Positions 16,983-22,839 of a DNA stretch of 26,640 nucleotides are shown in pieces (position 1 is the first letter of the stretch; each line of letters opens with the position of its first letter). Origin of the DNA: a virus; IMG/VR virus record IMGVR_UViG_3300024518_002419, positions 1 through 26,640 of that record. The stretch is one strand, 5' to 3'. A program made the position numbers and the translations under genes. The notes beneath the pieces were generated by a model. It searched no databases, was not told the DNA's origin, and worked only from the letters and a program-made list of their open reading frames with translations.

Positions 16983-17349
16983 TTAGGCGGTAGCTTCACC
17001 CGTGATTAGCTCGAGCTGCTCGCCTATGCCTAGCGCTGCGCGGCAAAAGGCTATCTGGTCATCGAGCTTGGCGAGTCGCTCCTCGTCCAGCGAAGTGTTG
17101 GCGTCTCCAGTGCCTTGTATGCCGCATCCAGGGCGCCGAGCTTGATGCGGCAGCCTTGACCTTGTGGCGTGCTTCCTTGCGCTCAGCCTTTAGGCCATCG
17201 ATCTGGACATCAAGATGATACATTTGCGTGCAGCGCTCGGCGACGAGCGCTTGATTGTCTGGATTGTTCCGGCTCTCGATGCCGTCATCGTCCAGCGAGT
17301 CGTTGGTCTCGCCTGTGCCTTGCAACGGTGTCACGTTTGTTTCTTTCAT
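16983..17349 (-). pseudogene. Coiled-coil gene broken by two single-base frameshifts
   Basis: An ORF starts well (AGGAG six bases before the ATG at 17349) and encodes 96 aa to a stop at 17059. Its last 30 residues look like out-of-frame sequence. Two -1 changes of frame restore a sensible helical protein: KAERKEARHKVKAAA, then IKLGALDAAYKALE, then GTGDANTSLDEERLAKLDD, ending GEQLELITGEATA at a stop at 16983. No start codon opens the last frame. This suggests two one-base deletions in a helical protein gene of roughly 120 aa, real or from assembly error. The function is unknown. A 32-bp imperfect repeat (17086-17117 and 17291-17322, 25 of 32 identical) links its two ends. Confidence 0.55.
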
Positions 17350-17361
17350 GGTTCTCTCCTA

Positions 17362-18549
17362 TCACTCAGTCAATCTTCGATGCAGCACCGTAAAAGCCAC
17401 CGCTGCCTGCAACGGCACGACGCCATTACCGGTGAGTCTAAGTCGGTCCATCCTGGCTCCCATCCCATTAGCCACTCGACAAAGCGCGGGTTCAAGCGTC
17501 GGGTCGGCTTCGAGGACTTCGCGCCATCGGTCGAGCTCGTTGGGTCCGGGCGGCCACTGGAGTCCCCCGTCATTACGGCATCGGTCAGACTCACGCCCTG
17601 ATGCACCTTTGACCCCGGAGCATTCCTGCTCCCTCCCGCTTTCGAGTCGCCCGATGTCGGCGTCGGCCAATTCTCCGCGTCCTCCGTGCGTGGGCTTGGC
17701 CACGTCTTCGTCTGCGCTTCTAGCCCCTCCTGAACTTTCTTCCCGTCGTAGTAAAGGCTGCCCTGCACTCGCTCGGCGTGGTCCGTGCTGCGACCACCAG
17801 TCGGGGCATTCGGGGTTTTCCACAAGCCAACATTTGTTGGGGTCGTGACATCGGTTGGGGTCATAACAGACGGAATAGTATCGGCAGTATTCTTGCGGTC
17901 CTGGGATTTCTTCGCCCCATTCATCAACCAGTGGGTCGTCGCCCACGTCTCCAAGCTTGGCCGCTCCGGGCCGTCCGGGTTCGCCCCTCCCTTGTTTCGC
18001 CCGTAGCTCGTCGCGCTCGGCGTCGGATACTCTCGCGAGAAGGAAGAACCGCTCACGCCTGTGCGGGGCACCCACGCTTGACGCTGGTATACGCTCCCAC
18101 TCCGCATCGAACCCGAGGTCGGCAAGGTCTCCGAGTACTCGTCGCATTGGCCCGTTAGCAAGCAAACCTGAGACGTTCTCAATGAATACGTACCGGGGTC
18201 GAATTTCCCCAATAAGCCGAGCAAACTCTGACCAGAGTCCTGAGCGCTCACCGTCAATACCGGCTCGCTTTCCGGCAACGGACAAGTCCTGGCACGGGAA
18301 TCCGCCAGAGACGATATCCACGAGGCCACGGAACGGTTTACCGTCGAAGGTGGTAACGTCGTCCCACACAGGAGCCCGGTCCAGGGTCTCGTCTTCCATC
18401 CGTGCCACGAGCACGGCCGCCGCGTATGCTTCCCGCTCAACGTAAGCGACAGTTGCCAGGTTTCTGACGGCAATCTTGAGTCCGAGCTCGAGTCCTCCGG
18501 CGCCGGCGAACAGGGCAAGATTGGTGAATGGAGCCACATCTATCGACAT
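17362..18549 (-). CDS. DNA (cytosine-5) methyltransferase, orphan phage type
   Basis: This 395-aa enzyme transfers a methyl group from SAM to cytosine C5. Motif I is LFAGAGGLELGL (13-24). Motif IV is GGFPCQDLS with catalytic Cys86. Motif VI is ENV (124-126), motif VIII is within APHRRERFFLLA, and motif X is GNGVVP near residue 375. The target-recognition region is Gly/Arg/Asp-rich and carries a short CYDPN/CHDPN repeat. No restriction enzyme gene is adjacent, so it probably protects phage DNA or marks it. I chose ATG 18549 because motif I follows closely; the frame extends to 18627, and no start has a strong ribosome site. A second long frame shares almost the whole gene (see the entry at 17370). 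Confidence 0.85.
   Translation of the reverse strand: MSIDVAPFTNLALFAGAGGLELGLKIAVRNLATVAYVEREAYAAAVLVARMEDETLDRAPVWDDVTTFDGKPFRGLVDIVSGGFPCQDLSVAGKRAGIDGERSGLWSEFARLIGEIRPRYVFIENVSGLLANGPMRRVLGDLADLGFDAEWERIPASSVGAPHRRERFFLLARVSDAERDELRAKQGRGEPGRPGAAKLGDVGDDPLVDEWGEEIPGPQEYCRYYSVCYDPNRCHDPNKCWLVENPECPDWWSQHGPRRASAGQPLLRREESSGGARSADEDVAKPTHGGRGELADADIGRLESGREQECSGVKGASGRESDRCRNDGGLQWPPGPNELDRWREVLEADPTLEPALCRVANGMGARMDRLRLTGNGVVPLQAAVAFTVLHRRLTE
17370..18539 (-). CDS. Possible overprinted ORF inside the methyltransferase gene
   Basis: A 389-codon frame, +1 to the methyltransferase, is open from an ATG at 18539 to a stop at 17370. Its N-terminal third looks like a shadow (Ser/Pro/Leu/Arg). 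The rest contains elements I remember from a family found in many phage genomes: DSGQSLLGLLGKFDPGTYSL, RTSQ, TLPTSGSMRSGSVYQ, repeated PTP boxes (EYPTPSATSYG, WPTPTSGDSKAGG) and the C-terminal LNPRFVEWLMGWEPGWTDL. The methyltransferase reads the same last box as EPALCRVANGMGARMDRL, which is also familiar for phage enzymes. It may be a true second product or a family created by mis-framed predictions. No strong ribosome site precedes it. Confidence 0.4.
   Translation of the reverse strand: MWLHSPILPCSPAPEDSSSDSRLPSETWQLSLTLSGKHTRRPCSWHGWKTRPWTGLLCGTTLPPSTVNRSVASWISSLADSRARTCPLPESEPVLTVSAQDSGQSLLGLLGKFDPGTYSLRTSQVCLLTGQCDEYSETLPTSGSMRSGSVYQRQAWVPRTGVSGSSFSREYPTPSATSYGRNKGGANPDGPERPSLETWATTHWLMNGAKKSQDRKNTADTIPSVMTPTDVTTPTNVGLWKTPNAPTGGRSTDHAERVQGSLYYDGKKVQEGLEAQTKTWPSPRTEDAENWPTPTSGDSKAGGSRNAPGSKVHQGVSLTDAVMTGDSSGRPDPTSSTDGAKSSKPTRRLNPRFVEWLMGWEPGWTDLDSPVMASCRCRQRWLLRCCIED
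17835..17870 (-). repeat. 18-bp tandem duplication in methyltransferase variable region
   Basis: The plus strand shows two imperfect adjacent copies of about 18 bp, both containing gttggggtc. In the methyltransferase frame they encode DPNRCH and DPNKCW; in the overlapping frame they encode repeated TPT. It looks like a local slippage duplication in the target-recognition segment. Confidence 0.5.
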
Positions 18550-18641
18550 TCCCAGTATATCCACGCCCATGATGGGCAGTCTGGAGCATAGATGAAATAA
18601 CCGACCTCCAGAAGCCAGTTGAGACAATCGAGCTCGATCAT
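18540..18641 (-). CDS. Small Trp/Cys/Tyr-rich ORF (33 aa) at methyltransferase start
   Basis: A short frame from ATG 18641 encodes MIELDCLNWLLEVGYFIYA then PDCPSWAWIYWEC and stops ten bases inside the methyltransferase gene. The composition (five Trp, three Cys, three Tyr) is unlike the Arg/Ser/Pro-rich shadow frames nearby, so it may be a real small protein filling the gap between the nuclease and methyltransferase genes. The frame is open further upstream, with a GTG at 18677 as an alternative start. Neither start has a clear ribosome site. Confidence 0.4.
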   Translation of the reverse strand: MIELDCLNWLLEVGYFIYAPDCPSWAWIYWECR

Positions 18642-18708
18642 GGCCAAACAGGCTTGCGAGCTTGCCGCGTATGCCACGATCTCGAAGGAGCCTTGCCTTT
18701 GGTATGGG

Positions 18709-19146
18709 TCAAAACGGGACCTCCATGAGCTCCGGCTCGCGCTCCTCGATGATGTACTGTGCATCCTCGACGCTGCGCGCTACACCGGCAACACCGCCGA
18801 ACTGGCGCACCCGGTCGATAAACGCTTGCTGCTCGAGCGTCGGCCGGCCGTCCCACTTCTTGACCTCGATGGCCATGAATCGACCATCCTTCATCTGCCC
18901 AAGGATGTCGGCGCATCCCTTGAACGCGAATCGTATCCATCGCTCGGTGGTCTTGTTGGTCTTCTTTGAGGTGTATTCGGCCTTGGTCGATCCGGTGTTC
19001 ATGCGGTGCGCCCAGGCAACCTTCGGGTGGTGCTTGAGCAGGACGATGATGGCGGCCTGTATCTCGGCCTCGGAGGCGTATGTGGAGTACGGGCCGGTCG
19101 GTGCCGGTGCTTTACCGAACCCCATATCGCGTTGTTTAGATCTCAC
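18709..19146 (-). CDS. VRR-NUC domain nuclease
   Basis: This 145-aa stand-alone VRR-NUC protein belongs to the PD-(D/E)XK superfamily, seen in FAN1-type nucleases and in many phages, where it is thought to act on branched or recombining DNA. SEAEIQAAIIVLLKHHPKVA begins the fold with Glu26 and Glu28. FKGCADILG supplies Asp80, and MAIEVKKWDGRPTLEQQAFI supplies Glu94 and Lys96. The start is a GTG overlapping the stop of the 36-aa membrane peptide gene (GTGA), with GGAG seven bases before it. This fits better than the ATG at 19125 or a longer frame to 19200. It probably serves phage replication or recombination. Confidence 0.8.
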   Translation of the reverse strand: MRSKQRDMGFGKAPAPTGPYSTYASEAEIQAAIIVLLKHHPKVAWAHRMNTGSTKAEYTSKKTNKTTERWIRFAFKGCADILGQMKDGRFMAIEVKKWDGRPTLEQQAFIDRVRQFGGVAGVARSVEDAQYIIEEREPELMEVPF

Positions 19147-19253
19147 CCATAAGCTCCGACAAGGGCTTGCGCTAAAAGGTAGAGCACCATCGCCGCGCAA
19201 CCGAACAAGCCCAGGCAGCCGATGACCGACATGATGGTGCGGAGCATGTTCAT
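19143..19253 (-). CDS. Short hydrophobic membrane peptide (36 aa)
   Basis: The ATG at 19253 opens MNMLRTIMSVIGCLGLFGCA, followed by AMVLYLLAQALVGAYG. It is almost wholly a single transmembrane helix, with a possible lipobox-like LFGC. Its stop overlaps the GTG of the VRR-NUC gene. An 11-codon ORF (MPSGGGLNKMT) preceded by a purine-rich site ends in an ATGA overlap with this start, so translation may pass by reinitiation. No known family was recognised. Confidence 0.45.
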   Translation of the reverse strand: MNMLRTIMSVIGCLGLFGCAAMVLYLLAQALVGAYG

Positions 19254-19311
19254 GTCATTTTGTTTAATCCTCCGCCTGATGGCATTGCCTCTGCTTAGCA
19301 GCGACTAACTG

Positions 19312-19509
19312 CTATGCCTGGCGCCAGTTTCGCTCATGCTCTCGCTGGGCTGCTGCCAAGCACGCCGGGCATGCATCTCGATTACGGTGTGTAACCCACC
19401 CACGAGCCCATGCTAGGGCGATCAGCTCGTAGTGGGACATACCCTCCACTTTCAGCCGAACGTCGCCACACGCATCACACAGGAGCTCTAGGGCGTACTT
19501 CTGAACCAT
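19312..19509 (-). CDS. Small zinc-binding-type protein (two CxxC)
   Basis: This 65-aa protein has two Cys pairs, LLCDACGD (Cys11, Cys14) and DACPACLA (Cys47, Cys50), which could hold one zinc ion. Between them is a helix with HYELIALAWARGWVTHR. Small proteins of this kind are common in phage early regions and may bind nucleic acid or a host protein. The frame extends upstream to 19590, but that part overlaps the ribbon-helix-helix gene and is low in coding character, so ATG 19509 is preferred. The ribosome site is weak. Confidence 0.6.
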   Translation of the reverse strand: MVQKYALELLCDACGDVRLKVEGMSHYELIALAWARGWVTHRNRDACPACLAAAQREHERNWRQA

Positions 19510-19537
19510 ATCTTGGTCTCGTCGAGGAGCATGATCG

Positions 19538-19738
19538 TTATTTGAATGCCATCGACGCGGTGGTCCACTCGTCGATCGCATTGTTTGCAAGCTCGCTGCG
19601 AGATTTGCCTGTCTGCTTCGAGAGCGTGGTTAGCCATTCGTGATTGGCGGCAGAGAGCACCAGTTGACACTTGACGGCGTTTCGGTCCCCATATTTACGG
19701 GGGCGACCGGCGGTATCATTTGGCTCATGTTGGCTCAT
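19538..19738 (-). CDS. Ribbon-helix-helix-like small DNA-binding protein
   Basis: This 66-aa protein has a Gly/Arg/Lys-rich arm (TAGRPRKYGDRNAVKCQLVL), then a strand-helix-helix segment ANHEWLTTLSKQTGKSRSEL followed by ANNAIDEW. This is the layout of Arc/CopG-type repressors. AAAGGA lies six bases before the ATG, and the ATG overlaps the stop of the 40-aa gene upstream. It probably regulates an operon or binds phage DNA; the target is unknown. Confidence 0.6.
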   Translation of the reverse strand: MSQHEPNDTAGRPRKYGDRNAVKCQLVLSAANHEWLTTLSKQTGKSRSELANNAIDEWTTASMAFK

Positions 19739-19857
19739 TTGCTTTCCTTTTCGATGACAATAATCACCTCGGTGGGCGCTTTTTCGGGCGTTTTCACCTC
19801 TTGAGCGGGGACGACGTAGCCGAAGAGCTGTAGTGCTGCGAAGAGTAGAACGTCCAT
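19735..19857 (-). CDS. Small membrane-anchored or exported peptide (40 aa)
   Basis: AGGA stands seven bases before an ATG. The product begins with a hydrophobic segment (MDVLLFAALQLFGYVVPAQE) that could be a signal peptide ending at PAQ or a membrane anchor, then KTPEKAPTEVIIVIEKESK. Its stop overlaps the next ATG (ATGA). It is short but has a ribosome site and coupling on both sides, so I regard it as real. The function is unknown. Confidence 0.55.
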   Translation of the reverse strand: MDVLLFAALQLFGYVVPAQEVKTPEKAPTEVIIVIEKESK

Positions 19858-19897
19858 CGTTATTTCCTGGTCATGGTGGCGTAGCGACTACTCCGCC

Positions 19898-20233
19898 TTA
19901 TCCTTCAGATTCTCTTGTTTCGTGGGTACCTTCGACAGAGAGGCGTTCGCGGTCTTTGGTGCGGTGGTCGAGCCAATGCAATGCTTCTTGCAGCTTGGTG
20001 ATGGCGAGACTATTTTCTCGGCACTTGAACTTCGAGCCCTGATAAAACTCAAGGCGACCGATGGCCGCACTGATAACGCCATCAACGAAAGCACCGTTTG
20101 GCTCAACGCGCCTATCCCCTCGGTTGAGCGGGCCGTTTTGCCAGTCAATCTTGATCCCAGTGCCTAGCACGGCCCCACCCGCGGGATCCCCGCGGTCATC
20201 TACTCGATGAATCTGCCTGATTTCTTGGTTCAT
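19898..20233 (-). CDS. Tad1/Acb2-type hairpin protein, anti-defence nucleotide sponge candidate
   Basis: The protein is 111 aa with GGAG seven bases before the ATG. After a variable N-terminus come a short beta part (GIKIDWQNGPL, PNGAFVDGVISAAIGRLEFY) and a two-helix segment FKCRENSLAITKLQEALHWL then DHRTKDRERLSVEGTHE. From memory this is the Tad1 / Acb2-Tad1 hairpin family, which binds cyclic nucleotide immune signals such as gcADPR. The residues reported for cbTad1 (Phe82, Asn92, Arg109, Arg113) have the same spacing as Tyr64, Asn74, Arg91 and Arg95 here. It would shield the phage from Thoeris- or CBASS-like defence. It lies downstream of the helicase gene in the early leftward operon. The ligand is not known. 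Confidence 0.65.
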   Translation of the reverse strand: MNQEIRQIHRVDDRGDPAGGAVLGTGIKIDWQNGPLNRGDRRVEPNGAFVDGVISAAIGRLEFYQGSKFKCRENSLAITKLQEALHWLDHRTKDRERLSVEGTHETRESEG

Positions 20234-20236
20234 AGT

Positions 20237-20329
20237 TTATCTCCATTTCATCCAGCCAATCGGGGGTAGCTTGAAATCACCCCAGAAGAACCATGCGTAC
20301 TCACTGTTATCGGTGCCTCCGCCAGTCAC
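20237..20329 (-). CDS. Micro-ORF (30 aa), aromatic-rich
   Basis: A GTG overlapping the upstream stop (GTGA) opens MTGGGTDNSEYAWFFWGDFK, followed by LPPIGWMKWR and a stop three bases before the Tad1-like ATG. It is rich in Trp and Phe and exactly fills the gap between two genes. The ribosome site is poor, so it would depend on coupling. No family was recognised. Confidence 0.35.
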   Translation of the reverse strand: MTGGGTDNSEYAWFFWGDFKLPPIGWMKWR

Positions 20330-20544
20330 AAAGCTCGGGCTTTGACCTTATGGCACCAATTGACGAGCTCGGAGAAATTCACGGTCGCCTCGGGGTCACT
20401 GAGCCAAATATTCTCTAGTACGCCAAGAATCGCGGTGCCGGATTTATCGGGTTGTGCCATGCCTTGTCCTCTTGGTGGCTCGGGTGGGGTCGGGTCATAG
20501 GTCTCGACCTCGCTCGGGTGGTACAGGGGGCGCGCGTAGCTCAC
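20326..20544 (-). CDS. Small protein coupled to the helicase gene (72 aa)
   Basis: The start is a GTG at 20544 overlapping the helicase stop, with GGAG five bases before it. An ATG at 20460 with AGAGGA six bases upstream would give a 44-aa form (MAQPDKSGTAILGVLENIWL and on). The first 27 residues are Pro/Glu/Tyr-rich and unstructured. The rest is a compact helical domain (DPEATVNFSELVNWCHKVKA). No family was recognised. The tight link to the helicase suggests a replication accessory role, which is only inference. Confidence 0.5.
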   Translation of the reverse strand: MSYARPLYHPSEVETYDPTPPEPPRGQGMAQPDKSGTAILGVLENIWLSDPEATVNFSELVNWCHKVKARAL

Positions 20545-21743
20545 ACCCGCTCCCCGACAAATGCTCGAGCACCGTCGACGTACAGCGATATCGGCGCGGC
20601 TCGAGCGGGGCCGCCGCGGTTCTTCGCTATCAGCATCTCGTAGGTGTCGGCGGCCGGACCTACGCCGTGCGTCCCGTGGATGAACAGCACCACATCGGCA
20701 TCCTGCTCGATGTTTCCGCACTCGCGCAGGTCGGAAAGCCTCGGCCGGCGCTTCTCCTTTTCGACCTCGCGAGACACCTGGGACAGTGCCAGGATGGGCA
20801 TCTTGAGCTCCATGGCGAGCTGCTTGAGCGTGCGGCTCACCTCGGCGAGCTCATCGAAGCGGTTGCGCCCCTGGGAGCGCACGAGCTGAAGGTAATCCAG
20901 CACCGCAAGCTCGATGCCATGCACGTTTCGCCACTCCACGATGCGCCCGGCGATCTCCGCGAGGCTAGAGCTGCGGTCATCCACCCAGATAGGCCAATCG
21001 GCCTCGGGCTTGGTGTTGGCATAGGCGCGTTCGCCGAGCTCGACATCATCCATCTCGAGCGAGCACAAACCCACCGGGGTGCCGCGGATCCCGGCGCGCA
21101 GCGCAATCTGCCAGGCAAGCGCGGACTTGTATTTGCCGGGCCGCCCACCCAGGACGTAAAGCCTCGGTCCGTAGAGGCCACCGAGGAGGATGTCTAGCCC
21201 GGGGAGAGTGGTCGATACCCCCACAGCGAACCCGTCATTCCTGGCTTTCGCCCTCACCTCTCGAGCACTCATGGTCGCCTCGAGCACCCGCTGGAAACTC
21301 TTGCTCTCACCGCTGCGGGCCACGATGCGCTGTAATCCGCGGATGGTATCGGTGATCGCGTCCGGGTTGAGCGGGAGCGCCTCGAGGGCGTCGTGGAGCA
21401 ATACAGAAGCACGGCGTCGGTTCGAAAGCGAGCGCACAGCCATCGCGTACTTGTCGGCATTGGCGGTCGAACCGACATAGCGCTGGAGCTCTCCCAGGTA
21501 GCCCAAGTCTGCCCCGTCGAGCTCGACCTGGCGTTCAGCGAATCGCTCGTAAATCGAAAAAGCATCGGCGACCATGCCCTGACGGATGTAGCTCGAGCAC
21601 TGGCTGAAAATCTCCCGATGCACCGGTACCGCGAAATCATCGACCTCGAGCTGACCGAGGCGCCAGAACGTCGAATTGTCCGACAGCACGGCACCCAGAA
21701 CTGATTGCTCGGCATCCAGGCTGTAGGGCTCAGTTGAGGGCAT
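20541..21743 (-). CDS. Replicative DNA helicase, DnaB type
   Basis: This 400-aa helicase unwinds DNA at the phage fork. The N-terminal DnaB domain is seen in LDAEQSVLGAVLSDNSTFW (9-27). The RecA-like core has a P-loop-like GRPGKYKSAL (200-209), SLEMDD (228-233), Walker B LAVLDYLQLV (279-288), and then LALSQVSREVEKEKRRPRLS and EQDADVVLFIHG. The P-loop departs from the usual GxxxxGKS because Tyr replaces the second Gly. I chose ATG 21743 over ATG 21749 because GGAGG is six bases upstream of the former and abuts the latter. It overlaps the initiator gene by 14 bases, an O-P like pair. Confidence 0.88.
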   Translation of the reverse strand: MPSTEPYSLDAEQSVLGAVLSDNSTFWRLGQLEVDDFAVPVHREIFSQCSSYIRQGMVADAFSIYERFAERQVELDGADLGYLGELQRYVGSTANADKYAMAVRSLSNRRRASVLLHDALEALPLNPDAITDTIRGLQRIVARSGESKSFQRVLEATMSAREVRAKARNDGFAVGVSTTLPGLDILLGGLYGPRLYVLGGRPGKYKSALAWQIALRAGIRGTPVGLCSLEMDDVELGERAYANTKPEADWPIWVDDRSSSLAEIAGRIVEWRNVHGIELAVLDYLQLVRSQGRNRFDELAEVSRTLKQLAMELKMPILALSQVSREVEKEKRRPRLSDLRECGNIEQDADVVLFIHGTHGVGPAADTYEMLIAKNRGGPARAAPISLYVDGARAFVGERV

Positions 21744-22464
21744 ATTCATCCTCCGGTTTCGAGTCGTCGATTCGCTGCTGTTCGTTCGACATCCAGGCGG
21801 CTATGTGGCGCCGAATTCCTGCCTTGGTTTTCCGTCTGGTGGGATTGCTCAGGTTCCACTCTCGGATCTCTCTCATCTCCTGGTGGATATCTACTCCTGG
21901 AAACGCCTTTGCTAGTTCGACTAGATATTCGCTGGTGACTTTGAAATCATCGCTACCGTTTTTCAGTGGAATCGTGATTTTTTCCAGTTCGAGTGAATCG
22001 CTCGGACAAATGCCTTTATCTACATCTGCATCTGCATCTGCATGTGTGGACATTGGTGGACATTGGTGGACATTGGTGGACACGTCCGGTTTTAATTGCT
22101 CTGCGGCTCGTTGCCGGCGTTTGTCCTCTCGCCACTTACTTCTGCGGTCTTCGTTGCTTTTGATGTCCCGGTACTTCTCGTAATTGACCAGCCGCCAACC
22201 CCAGGGCCTGTGGGTGTCCATCCGCGAGATGCGTCTCCCATCGTTGCCGGCCGTGCGTGAATAGGGGTCATCGGCCTCGAGCACAGAAATCCCTTTCGCG
22301 AGGATGTGGGCCGGGATGCTGGTGCGGGCCGAGATTGCGTCGATTGTCATGTCTACGATGCCGGCAGGGTCTGCCAGAACGATGAGCTGTTGCATGGTGA
22401 CGATTGCCTCCCAGTGACCGAACAAAGTCCCGTCGTACATGGAGTCAAAGATTTTTCCGTACAC
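21730..22464 (-). CDS. Phage replication initiator-like protein (lambda O position)
   Basis: The protein is 244 aa from a GTG. The N-terminal domain (about 1-98) looks winged-helix: MYGKIFDSMYDGTLFGHWEA, ISARTSIPAHILAKGISVLE, ADDPYSRTAGNDGRRI and HRPWGWRLVNYEKYR. A very basic linker follows (SKWREDKRRQRAA, about 109-121), then a repeat-encoded segment (129-149). A C-terminal domain ends with NPTRRKTKAGIRRHIAAWMS (207-226), a pattern I know from phage replication proteins. It precedes the DnaB-like gene, so it probably melts the origin and loads the helicase. Tandem DNA repeats inside the gene may be its binding sites, as in lambda O. The ribosome site is weak. Confidence 0.68.
   Translation of the reverse strand: MYGKIFDSMYDGTLFGHWEAIVTMQQLIVLADPAGIVDMTIDAISARTSIPAHILAKGISVLEADDPYSRTAGNDGRRISRMDTHRPWGWRLVNYEKYRDIKSNEDRRSKWREDKRRQRAAEQLKPDVSTNVHQCPPMSTHADADADVDKGICPSDSLELEKITIPLKNGSDDFKVTSEYLVELAKAFPGVDIHQEMREIREWNLSNPTRRKTKAGIRRHIAAWMSNEQQRIDDSKPEDEYALN
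22023..22080. repeat. Tandem repeats within initiator gene, candidate replication origin
   Basis: On the plus strand, catctg occurs three times in a row (22023-22040) followed by a variant catgtg. After tgga come three exact copies of cattggtgga (22051-22080). The 10-bp unit is not a multiple of three, so each copy encodes different residues; this argues against a protein-level repeat and for a DNA-level one. The first unit encodes Ala-Asp pairs. The position, in the middle of the initiator gene just upstream of the helicase gene, is where lambda keeps its ori iterons. Confidence 0.5.
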
Positions 22465-22485
22465 CCATTTGCGCTCGGGTGGTGA

Positions 22486-22725
22486 CTACGATGCGTTGGG
22501 GCGGCGCGTCAAGAGCTGCGCCTTTTTAATCCGACCTTTGGTTGCTCGCTGGATGGCTTTCCAGTAGCTCGTTTCCCCCGTCCACTCGGTTCGAGGGATC
22601 CCATTTTTCTCCCACTTTCTAACGGCCTGATACGTGACACCGCACAAGATGGCTAGATTCCCGAGTCCGACAATCGTGATAGCTTCGGTGATGGGGTTCG
22701 GTGTGTCATTCAATTGAGCATCCAT
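22486..22725 (-). CDS. Cro/YdaS-like HTH regulator
   Basis: This 79-aa protein has a classic small repressor core: VGLGNLAILCGVTYQAVRKW (19-38) followed by EKNGIPRTEWTGETSYWKAI and QRATKGRIKKAQLL. This is the YdaS/Cro-type order of helix-turn-helix, GIP, ATxGxI. The frame is open to 22803, but ATG 22725 fits the fold. No ribosome site precedes it, and a likely leftward promoter ends only six bases upstream, so the mRNA may be leaderless. It probably represses the divergent promoters and sets early gene timing. It opens the leftward replication operon, as cro does in lambda. Confidence 0.7.
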   Translation of the reverse strand: MDAQLNDTPNPITEAITIVGLGNLAILCGVTYQAVRKWEKNGIPRTEWTGETSYWKAIQRATKGRIKKAQLLTRRPNAS

Positions 22726-22731
22726 CCGACA

Positions 22732-22761
22732 AGGATAGAACCCTGTGCTGCGGTTAGTCAA
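22732..22761 (-). promoter_or_regulatory. Leftward sigma70-type promoter for regulator/replication operon
   Basis: Reading leftward, the -35 box TTGACT (22761-22756) and -10 box TATCCT (22737-22732) are separated by 18 bases. The predicted start falls at or next to the ATG at 22725, giving a leaderless transcript. The -35 is good and the -10 moderate. It overlaps a region of inverted repeats that could be operators. Confidence 0.5.
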
Positions 22762-22782
22762 GCTCGGATGGAGGGCAATTGA

Positions 22783-22839
22783 ATAACTGCAAGTACTTGA
22801 CACGTGTAACCGGGTGTTCTATTTTTCAGTTATGTCAAG
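22783..22839. promoter_or_regulatory. Operator candidates in divergent control region
   Basis: Around the rightward promoter are a perfect palindrome CAAGTACTTG (22790-22799) and an 8-bp palindrome ACACGTGT (22800-22807). There is a 7-bp inverted pair ATAACTG (22783-22789) / CAGTTAT (22827-22833), and a pair CTTGACA (22796-22802) / TGTCAAG (22833-22839). This density of symmetry suggests binding sites for the Cro-like protein. Which of them is bound cannot be told from sequence. Confidence 0.45.
22797..22825 (+). promoter_or_regulatory. Rightward sigma70 promoter for recombination operon
   Basis: A consensus -35 TTGACA (22797-22802) is followed after 17 bases by TATTTT (22820-22825). Transcription would begin near 22832, about 30 bases before the 18-aa leader ORF. 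Two perfect palindromes (CAAGTACTTG and ACACGTGT) overlap or touch the -35 box, so a repressor bound there would block the polymerase. Confidence 0.72.

Noticed and set aside
18540-18764. 74-aa version of the small ORF before the methyltransferase
   Set aside because: The upstream 40 residues overlap the end of the VRR-NUC gene and look like shadow sequence; a shorter form is reported instead.
19297-19313. Short stem-loop after the zinc protein gene
   Set aside because: Only five base pairs around a seven-base loop, with no U-run; too weak to call a terminator.
20454-21197. Plus-strand ORF of 247 aa
   Set aside because: It lies antisense to the DnaB-type helicase, whose motifs are clear; the antisense protein has no recognisable domain.
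22023-22080. CRISPR-like array
   Set aside because: Units are 6 and 10 bp with no spacers, so this is a tandem repeat cluster, not a CRISPR.
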